10,425 nt of DNA. It comes from an uncultured Actinomycetes bacterium. GTDB lineage: Bacteria > Actinomycetota > Actinomycetes > Nanopelagicales > Nanopelagicaceae. Positions 4,410 through 10,425 of this stretch are shown here, piece after piece (the stretch's first letter is position 1; each line of letters begins with the position of its first letter). A program made the position numbers and the translations under genes. The notes beneath the pieces were generated by a model. It saw nothing but the letters and a program-made list of their open reading frames with translations. It was not told where the DNA came from and searched no databases. The stretch spans positions 1-10,425 of the forward strand of contig CAILBF010000201.1 of the NCBI GenBank assembly GCA_903832395.1, given 5' to 3'.

Positions 4410-6722
4410 TTACTTAATATTGACGATCACTGGCGCGGGGATATCTTCAACCGCGCGGCGTAATTCGCTCTTAGATAATGCCGCGTAAACTTCCGGCGCC
4501 GCGAAGATATGTTTTCTAGTGGTATGATCCCTTGAAGCCAGGCGCCCGCAATCAATCCACCCCGCTTCCTTGAGCGCGTGCAATAACGCCGCTTGAGGTA
4601 CCTTTACATTAGCCGGTGCAAGCCCCGCAAGGCGATCGCATAAACTGTGAAAAGGTGAGCTGATAACCCCCCTTGCGAATTCCCCCTTGCGCTCCCTAAG
4701 TAATTCAACCAAGTAAGATTCAGCCATGCTCATACCATGCTCGACTAAATTCGCTTTAAATTCCGTCATAAACGGCGGCGCTGACGGGTTGAATCCCCCT
4801 ACATCACGTTGATGTAACCACGCTGAAATCGACTCGAATCCCCCCGCGCGGTACCAATCCCACATTTTTTTAGCTGCCTTAGGGTCCATCTTCGGTGCGG
4901 CGGACCATACACAAAACCATCTTCTATCCTGCGACGCTAAACTAATCGGGACCGGATCGTTAGAAAACGCTAAAACGAACAGTCTATTGGCCATTTGGTA
5001 GGGGTGCAACCCCTTACGATTAATCGGTAACATCTCAGGCGGCGCGGCAATGATTGGTTTTAATTGATTGGCTAATTGTCTACGTGCTGCAGCGTCCGGC
5101 TCCTTCAATTCGTTGATGATTAGAATTTCTGACTCGAGCTGATACCCCCATTGGCTAGTCACGCTGTTATTGTCCATGATCCCCCTATTTTTTAGGTGTG
5201 GCCCACAAACTGCCCAGATGAACGGCGCCCACATCGTGTCCTTACCACTCCCCTCGTCACCCCCGTGTAAAACGGCGTGATTAATCTTGAGTCTAGGGTT
5301 CTGCACCTTGAACGCCATGATATCGAACAAGTGGGACAATTCCCCCTCGTCAGGTACCAACTCACGACAATGGTCTAACCACGCTGAAACCGACTCATCA
5401 TCCCCTTTGGTACCCTCAACATTCGGTCTAGCATCACGCCAACGGTTGCCGAACAAGTCCCCATCACGGTTAACAATCACAGACTCCCCTGCAGCGTAAG
5501 TGATACCAACAAGCGCCTTAGCCCCCTTCGCTTGTCTGTTCTCATCAAAGCAATTAGACGCTAAAATGCGCGTGCCTGAGTGAATGGACTTGCAATCGAT
5601 ATGTCGGAATAGAGCGTTAAAGGTCTGACGGCTCACCTCTCGGCGGTCTTGCATATCGAAGTAAGACTCATCGTCTTGGACATAAGCGAATCGTTGATAC
5701 CACTCCTCTTTTTCTACTCTACCCAACTGCTTGCGTTCGACCTCTGCGATATGCGCATCGGCGTCGGTGCTAAACATATCGCTTGGGGATATTTTGGCGA
5801 GAGCCACGTTCATCGCTTCTGCAATCAACTCCTCACGCAAACCGTGGGTAACAATTGGACCACCATTGTCGGCAACCCACCCTAAAAAGGACTTAGAATC
5901 GAAGTCAATGCAATGTGAGTGTAAGCAACAGTAGGAGCGATCAAGCGGCTTATATCTACCCTCTGGGTTTCCGTCGGTGTGTTCTGCATTGTTTGGACAG
6001 ATAACCCCCAACCACCCCTCGCCATTAATTTTGGACAAGATAAGGCCTTCAGTATTCAGCCATGCTAACACATTATCGCTACCGTTATCTGCTAATCTTA
6101 GCGGTTGATAATGGTTGGTATCAGCAGGCGCTGGAGTAACCCCCAACGCGTCGCAAATCTCACTTAAAGTATATTCGTTCAAAGGCGTAAACTCAACTAA
6201 CTTCGCTTCAAAGTTATCACGACCAGGCTTCAGATTCACCGAGCCTGGCAATCTGACGTTACGTACGGCATTGCAAGCCCCTGCGTCGGTGTACCCAGCA
6301 TCGGCAATCGCTCGGATTGCTGCGGTAAATTCCCCCTTAGTTGGTTGTTCTGAGAACGCATAACCGTACTGAAAATTCCCCTTTGAGGTTTCAAGAATCC
6401 ATGTCGGTGCAAGCGGCGGTGTATTCGACTTGGTGCCAATGTCATCAAGCATCATAAATAGGACATACTCGCAGTTGGACGCTGACGCTGAGATGCGCCC
6501 ATCCTCAAAGCGGTCAATGATAAAGGATGCAGTATTCACATACCACGCTTCCCCTGTCCTAATCTTAGTCGTTGGCAAGTAAGCAGGCCACGTGCATTTG
6601 ACGGCACCGTCGGCATGGAACTGCATTTCACCGTTCTTGAGTTGGGGTTTCTGCCGAACAATTAACGCGGTTTCGCCTTCTGGCGCTAATTTTGTAATAT
6701 AATCTAACAAGCTGTTTTGCAT
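4410..6722 (-). CDS. Phage primase-helicase (AEP-like primase, zinc motif, SF3 helicase)
   Basis: Expected to prime DNA synthesis and unwind the replication fork, possibly also as origin initiator. The ATG at 6722-6720 (770 residues) is preferred: CGGAGA lies about 8 bases upstream, whereas the in-frame TTG at 6764 falls inside a hairpin arm. The N-terminal part has FMMLDDIGTK (89-98), an acidic pair typical of archaeo-eukaryotic primases, and RNVRLPGSVNLK (154-165) as in RepB-like primases. C242, H248, C265/C266, H270 and C271 could bind zinc. The helicase part has a Walker A-type motif GGDEGSGKDT (487-496), Walker B EILIINELKE (532-541) and LFVLAFSND (581-589) with the sensor Asn, as in D5/DUF5906-type proteins. 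It also uses many GGG glycine codons compared with its neighbours. The family is clear; the split into active sites is motif-based. Confidence 0.9.
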   Translation of the reverse strand: MQNSLLDYITKLAPEGETALIVRQKPQLKNGEMQFHADGAVKCTWPAYLPTTKIRTGEAWYVNTASFIIDRFEDGRISASASNCEYVLFMMLDDIGTKSNTPPLAPTWILETSKGNFQYGYAFSEQPTKGEFTAAIRAIADAGYTDAGACNAVRNVRLPGSVNLKPGRDNFEAKLVEFTPLNEYTLSEICDALGVTPAPADTNHYQPLRLADNGSDNVLAWLNTEGLILSKINGEGWLGVICPNNAEHTDGNPEGRYKPLDRSYCCLHSHCIDFDSKSFLGWVADNGGPIVTHGLREELIAEAMNVALAKISPSDMFSTDADAHIAEVERKQLGRVEKEEWYQRFAYVQDDESYFDMQDRREVSRQTFNALFRHIDCKSIHSGTRILASNCFDENRQAKGAKALVGITYAAGESVIVNRDGDLFGNRWRDARPNVEGTKGDDESVSAWLDHCRELVPDEGELSHLFDIMAFKVQNPRLKINHAVLHGGDEGSGKDTMWAPFIWAVCGPHLKNRGIMDNNSVTSQWGYQLESEILIINELKEPDAAARRQLANQLKPIIAAPPEMLPINRKGLHPYQMANRLFVLAFSNDPVPISLASQDRRWFCVWSAAPKMDPKAAKKMWDWYRAGGFESISAWLHQRDVGGFNPSAPPFMTEFKANLVEHGMSMAESYLVELLRERKGEFARGVISSPFHSLCDRLAGLAPANVKVPQAALLHALKEAGWIDCGRLASRDHTTRKHIFAAPEVYAALSKSELRRAVEDIPAPVIVNIK

Positions 6723-6752
6723 TTCTGTAATCTCCGTGAGTGGTAATTTAAG

Positions 6753-6794
6753 TCCCCTAGCCAAATCTAATAAAGTAGCTAGGGGATTTTTTTT
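6753..6794 (+). terminator. Hairpin with T-tract, oriented against the genes
   Basis: TCCCCTAGC (6753-6761) pairs perfectly with GCTAGGGGA (6778-6786) across a 16-base loop and is followed by eight T (6787-6794) on the plus strand. It thus looks like an intrinsic terminator for rightward transcription, although both flanking genes run leftward. On the leftward transcript it is a hairpin without a U-run between the polymerase stop and the primase ribosome binding site. Confidence 0.72.
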
Positions 6795-6796
6795 AT

Positions 6797-8761
6797 TTAC
6801 TTTCCATAACGCTGCATTGTATTTACTTCAATGTTTAATGGTAATCCTTGCGCCCATGCCGGTGGGGTACACATCACCTCACGCATCTTCTGCACTACTG
6901 CTTCGGGTTCCGATGTTTCGACCACGATTTCATCATGCACGTGCAGTACGACATCATCAAGCCCACGTAAAGAATGGCGCAGTAAATCATTGGCAACGGC
7001 TTGCGTGATGTTCTCGCAGGCAAGTCCTCTCCATAGCCTACCTCTCGGCCATTCGGTTGCGTCTGCGGCGGGTTTCCATGCTGATTTGGCATAAGTGACT
7101 CCATCTGGTTCTAATCTTGCGAATGGATAGCATAACACACGCCCACTCGGTAGTGCATACCATAAGTGTTGACCATCAAACAGATACGTCACACGCCCTA
7201 CACTAAACTCGCGCCCCACATTTCGCATCGCTCTAGTATACGCATTTTCTAAACCTTGCCATAAATCGACTGCCCAAGGATTCGCCATGCGCCAAGCGTT
7301 GACCATCTGCTTGGCTAAAGGTTCTGGCAATGATACGCCGTACACCTTACCCATTGCAGCAAACGCACCAACTCCCCCTGCAAAGCCACACGCTAATTCT
7401 TGCACCTTACCTAACTGACGTTGGCTATCTGTCACTTGATCAACTGCAACTCTGAAGGTTGCACTAGCGTTGTGCTTGTAAACATCAGCGCCAGTACGGA
7501 ACAAGTCTAGTTTCTGTACACCTGACGGACAGTTCGATAACCAAGGATTTACTCTTGCTTCAATCGCTGACCAGTCGGCTACTACCAAGGATTTTCCGTG
7601 CATCGGTACAATTGCGGGTCTGAGCATCCCTTTGAGGACATCGGTAACTCGTCTTCCGTAAACAGGTACAATTGCGTGGCTTCTAACCATTGCTTGCCTA
7701 ACGGCGTCAGGTTCTTTGGCGCACTTTCGGGTAAAGTTGTGGACTTGAGCGCCGTAACTACTTGCTCTACCTGTGGCTGCTCCACCAGCAAACACGAACG
7801 CTCCTCGAACTCGTTGATCTTCAACATCGGCTAACTCCTTTAATCGTTTAAATTTGGCTACGCTTGATGCCCATAGGTCATCAGCGCATTGGATTACGTC
7901 TGCTACATCGGGTGGTACTTGGTCGGGATTTTCTTGCGCCAATACTAACAAATTAGCACGTACCGATTTGTCTATTGAATACTTCTTGACATCATCCTTG
8001 TAGGTTTCCATCAACTTCTTGGCTTCATTACCAACGCGTGCTAACACCCACTCACGCATCTTAGTGCTACGCACCGAGGTAATTTCCCCCTTTGTTACCT
8101 CAGATACGATCTTTTCTATTTCTTCTAACTCAACACTTGCATAGCCAATGGCTGCCGTGCATAGTTCGGTGTCGACTAGCACACCTCTGTCGTTGATACG
8201 CTCATTAACATGATAATCGGCTAACTCTTCATCGGATAACTGGCGCATGGCTTGGCTGATTGCTCGCATAGCACGAACGTCCTGTTCACAGTAGGCAACC
8301 ATCTCAGCCATTAGTGTTGGGTCATCGTTGAATGTACCGTCTGACTTAGGGATAGAAAGCAATCGGATTAACTGACTGCCACGATGGTCCTTACGCATGG
8401 AAGCACCAGAGAACCGACCAACATCTTCAAGTGAACCAGGCGCACAGTTAGCCCTCGCTTGTGTTGCGGTGCAATAAAACTGTTCTAACTTGGGTTCGGG
8501 GATGTTGTAGTCAGGGCAGAGGACATACCAAAATATTAAACGTTCAAACGCAGCATTGTGCGCCCTAATCTGACCGCCTTGATTGATAAATTCAACAATT
8601 CGTTGTGGAAAAGGTTGATGAGGAAGCCATGTCTGCACATCCTCATCATTGAAAGCGTAGGAAAGACACAGCACCGAAGTGCTGATGTCCTTAGCGTAGT
8701 TGTAGCCACCATGACTAATGAGGTCACAGCGGCTACGCGTTTCAAAATCAAGCCAAAGCAT
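6797..8761 (-). CDS. Family A DNA polymerase with 3'-5' exonuclease
   Basis: Replicative polymerase of the phage; 654 residues, without the 5' nuclease of cellular Pol I. Exonuclease motifs: DFET (D5, E7), HNAAFE (N69, with E73 where Pol I has Asp424) and YCEQD (Y157, D161). Polymerase motifs: A, ADWSAIEAR (D396, E401, R403); B, RQLGKVQELACGFAGG (R448, K452); C, LHVHDE (H609, D610, E611). All metal ligands are present. The position matching E. coli Phe762 is Leu456 and the one matching Tyr766 is Phe460. Leu at 762 has been linked in phage surveys to slower, more accurate copying and a temperate lifestyle. The ATG at 8761-8759 starts 3 bases after the upstream stop, implying coupled translation. 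Confidence 0.97.
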   Translation of the reverse strand: MLWLDFETRSRCDLISHGGYNYAKDISTSVLCLSYAFNDEDVQTWLPHQPFPQRIVEFINQGGQIRAHNAAFERLIFWYVLCPDYNIPEPKLEQFYCTATQARANCAPGSLEDVGRFSGASMRKDHRGSQLIRLLSIPKSDGTFNDDPTLMAEMVAYCEQDVRAMRAISQAMRQLSDEELADYHVNERINDRGVLVDTELCTAAIGYASVELEEIEKIVSEVTKGEITSVRSTKMREWVLARVGNEAKKLMETYKDDVKKYSIDKSVRANLLVLAQENPDQVPPDVADVIQCADDLWASSVAKFKRLKELADVEDQRVRGAFVFAGGAATGRASSYGAQVHNFTRKCAKEPDAVRQAMVRSHAIVPVYGRRVTDVLKGMLRPAIVPMHGKSLVVADWSAIEARVNPWLSNCPSGVQKLDLFRTGADVYKHNASATFRVAVDQVTDSQRQLGKVQELACGFAGGVGAFAAMGKVYGVSLPEPLAKQMVNAWRMANPWAVDLWQGLENAYTRAMRNVGREFSVGRVTYLFDGQHLWYALPSGRVLCYPFARLEPDGVTYAKSAWKPAADATEWPRGRLWRGLACENITQAVANDLLRHSLRGLDDVVLHVHDEIVVETSEPEAVVQKMREVMCTPPAWAQGLPLNIEVNTMQRYGK

Positions 8762-8764
8762 TGA

Positions 8765-9427
8765 TTAACTTCTGCGACGGCGTGTTGCAGGCGCTGGTGT
8801 TTCTGCTACTGCTTCGACTTCAACTTCTTTTGGTGCTTCTAACTTCTCAGTCTTGTCTGCATCCATACCTACCCATGACTGTATGTCAAAGATTGGTGTG
8901 TAAATTCTGCCATAAGACTTGTGAGCGTAATGCTCTTTCTTAAGCGACACAATCGGAACAGGCTTGCTACTGTCTGTTTCTACTTGTGTTGCAATGGCAA
9001 CTGCCAAGGCTTGAACGGATCGTTTGCCACCAACCGAAGTTGTTGTGTAACGAACTTCCATATCCTTATCTTCACCACTAATGCACTTCATGGACATACC
9101 GACTTGCGTTTCCCAACCTTTTTTAGCATTAGGTGGCGCTGCATCAAGTTCTGGCAACGGCTGAGATACTGATACCATCTTCTCACCAAGCACTTCACCA
9201 TCACCCCATGCGATGAAACCATGCACGAACGAGAACGGATTGATTGCCCATGTTGAATCATCTTCGACTTCGGTCTGGTCTGCACCGAATACCCAATGGC
9301 CTGTTTTGTCCATCTTGATAATGACGACACCTGCTGCGCCAACATCGGTTTCTAAAGCACGTAATGCTGTCGATAACGCTTGGACTGAAGGGAGGTTTGC
9401 TGCTGAAAATGTAGTTAAGTTTGACAT
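8765..9427 (-). CDS. Phage protein of unknown function, possible ssDNA-binding protein, 220 aa
   Basis: The start is set at the ATG at 9427-9425 because AAGGA stands 8 bases upstream; an in-frame ATG at 9481 would overlap the upstream nuclease gene by 44 bases. The product begins MSNLTTFSAANLPSVQALST and has a folded core to about residue 180 (GHWVFGADQTEVE, STWAINPFSFVHGFIAWGDG, SYGRIYTPIFDIQSWVG). A tail rich in Glu, Ala and Pro then ends abruptly in TRRRRS. Lying between a recombination-type nuclease and the polymerase, it stands where single-stranded DNA-binding or annealing proteins are often coded. An acidic tail fits that idea, but the terminal Arg run does not match the usual SSB tip. 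I do not recognise the family. Confidence 0.85.
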   Translation of the reverse strand: MSNLTTFSAANLPSVQALSTALRALETDVGAAGVVIIKMDKTGHWVFGADQTEVEDDSTWAINPFSFVHGFIAWGDGEVLGEKMVSVSQPLPELDAAPPNAKKGWETQVGMSMKCISGEDKDMEVRYTTTSVGGKRSVQALAVAIATQVETDSSKPVPIVSLKKEHYAHKSYGRIYTPIFDIQSWVGMDADKTEKLEAPKEVEVEAVAETPAPATRRRRS

Positions 9428-9437
9428 AATTTTATCC

Positions 9438-10425
9438 TTATTGAATTTTAGAAAGGGCTGCGGTGAGTTGCTTCCCAACATTTACTACCGCTGGACGAGA
9501 ATCATCTTCACGCGCCAACGTGCTACCACTACTTACTGCTATTACTAAACCTTCCGGCAATTGTTTTTTAACTGCCTTCAATTCTTTTTCTGCTTGCGCA
9601 GGTGAAAGAATAGTTTGTTTGAACGGGTATACTTCCAATTCAATTAACGCTTTTCGTGCTTCTTCTTCATTAGTCCATTGGCGTGTTGCACGCTTATTGA
9701 CTAACTTCCAACCAGGCACAGGCTTATCGTTCTCTAGCATCTGAAACGCTAATGCTCTCAAGTCGGTAATCCATTGTTCTAACAAATCACAATTAGCCAA
9801 GTATGCACCAATCTTCTGAGCGTCTAACGATTCTAGACTGATATGTAAGGCACGGTCAACTGCACCAGTCATCTTTGGGCAAGTCGGTTTGGCTGCACAC
9901 CATCTGCAATGTTCACCAGCTTCCATCTTAGGTGACTTCTTTTCTGACTCGTAAACTGCGTGTTGGAGTTGTGTTTCAAACTTAGCGATACGCTCTTTAG
10001 TTGTTACCCAACGGCGAATCATTGGTGGTTGAATAATTACACATTCAATCTCATCAACCCCTTCAAACGCCCACTTGGCTGATTCTGTACGCATAGCTGC
10101 TGCTGCGTAGAACATCAACTGTTCGTTTTCTTCTACGCTAACGGCGACGCCATCACCAAACTTCCAATCGAGTACAATCGCACGATTGCCAATGCGACCA
10201 ATAAGGTCACATGAACCAAAAACATCTGGCAAGAAGTCACCAAAGTTAACTTCAGTTTCAACAGAATATTCCATTTCAAGGTTTGGATCAACTTGCATGA
10301 GTAGTTCCAATGCAGGTAATAACTTGTTGTCAATTAATTCTTGAGATAATACTTGCCCTCTATAAGTTACATTTAATAACTGCTGGACAGGTATGTCAGC
10401 ATCTAGCACTTGTGCGATTGCATCA
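9438..10425 (-). CDS. RecB/Cas4-like PD-(D/E)XK nuclease, DUF2800-type, N-terminus beyond the right edge
   Basis: The frame is open to the right edge; a GTG at 10409 is internal, not the start. Numbering from that GTG, the nuclease core shows E52 (ETEVNFGDF), D68 in GSCDLIG and DWK at 81-83, the D...(D/E)XK pattern of the superfamily, followed by a Gln-Leu helix (ENEQLMFYAAAA). C168, C171 and C177 (HCRWCAAKPTCP) match the C-terminal cysteines of the Fe-S cluster in Cas4/AddB-type nucleases. In DUF2800 proteins the fourth Cys lies near the N-terminus, here out of view. The likely role is end processing of DNA during phage recombination or replication. The C-terminal region (about 230-323) has no recognised motif. 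The stop is 10 bases before the next start. Confidence 0.9.
   Translation of the reverse strand, partial: DAIAQVLDADIPVQQLLNVTYRGQVLSQELIDNKLLPALELLMQVDPNLEMEYSVETEVNFGDFLPDVFGSCDLIGRIGNRAIVLDWKFGDGVAVSVEENEQLMFYAAAAMRTESAKWAFEGVDEIECVIIQPPMIRRWVTTKERIAKFETQLQHAVYESEKKSPKMEAGEHCRWCAAKPTCPKMTGAVDRALHISLESLDAQKIGAYLANCDLLEQWITDLRALAFQMLENDKPVPGWKLVNKRATRQWTNEEEARKALIELEVYPFKQTILSPAQAEKELKAVKKQLPEGLVIAVSSGSTLAREDDSRPAVVNVGKQLTAALSKIQ

Noticed and set aside
5649..5934. Overlapping plus-strand frames opposite the primase gene
   Set aside because: They are shadows of the primase coding strand, without ribosome binding sites or meaningful product features.
6723..6764. Upstream TTG start adding 14 residues to the primase-helicase
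   Set aside because: The codons would lie in the arm of a perfect hairpin and no Shine-Dalgarno precedes them. The ATG at 6722-6720 has CGGAGA at the right distance.
9428..9481. Upstream ATG adding 18 residues to the 220-aa protein
   Set aside because: It overlaps the end of the nuclease gene, and a good AAGGA precedes the later ATG at 9427-9425.
10380..10409. GTG at 10409 as start of the nuclease
   Set aside because: The frame stays open to the right edge, and the visible part lacks the N-terminal region with the first cluster Cys expected for this family.
1..10425. Insertion sequence or integrase attachment site
   Set aside because: No transposase, integrase, terminal inverted repeats with target duplication, or tRNA gene was found on either strand.

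Overview
The window reads as part of the genome of a tailed double-stranded DNA phage or prophage. The hallmark genes are a terminase large subunit with Walker A and B motifs, a small-terminase candidate beside it, a family A DNA polymerase with a 3'-5' exonuclease domain but no 5' nuclease, a primase/SF3-helicase fusion and a PD-(D/E)XK nuclease with a cysteine cluster. The host cannot be fixed from sequence alone. The general look of the terminase and replication proteins suggests a proteobacterial, perhaps betaproteobacterial, host; this is an impression from memory. No integrase, repressor, tRNA or host housekeeping gene is visible.

Layout. From the right edge leftwards, the minus strand carries the replication module: RecB/Cas4-like nuclease (runs off the right edge), a 220-residue protein of unknown function, DNA polymerase, then primase-helicase. 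A bidirectional terminator at 4381-4408 separates this from a plus-strand block of nine small, tightly packed genes (1930-4363). A gene-free stretch of about 750 bases (1182-1929) follows, full of direct and inverted repeats and AT-rich tracts. To its left the minus strand resumes with the small-terminase candidate and the large terminase, which runs off the left edge.

How it may work together. The nuclease, the unknown 220-residue protein, the polymerase and the primase-helicase look like a largely self-contained replication and recombination set. The repeat region has the features expected of an origin or a central regulatory region: iteron-like GCTTACATT/GCTAACATT repeats, AT-rich DNA, and a promoter whose extended -10 lies in a perfect inverted repeat. 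It lies between the divergent plus-strand block and terminase genes. The plus-strand genes are unlike the flanking genes: very short, AT-rich but studded with GGCC sites, and three of them follow near-identical leader sequences. They look like an accessory or early-gene block of separate origin. The one recognisable product there is a cysteine-rich 239-residue protein resembling the DUF7227/gp88-like phage families, whose biochemical role I do not know.

The most notable protein detail is in the polymerase: the position matching E. coli Pol I Phe762 is Leu, and the one matching Tyr766 is Phe.
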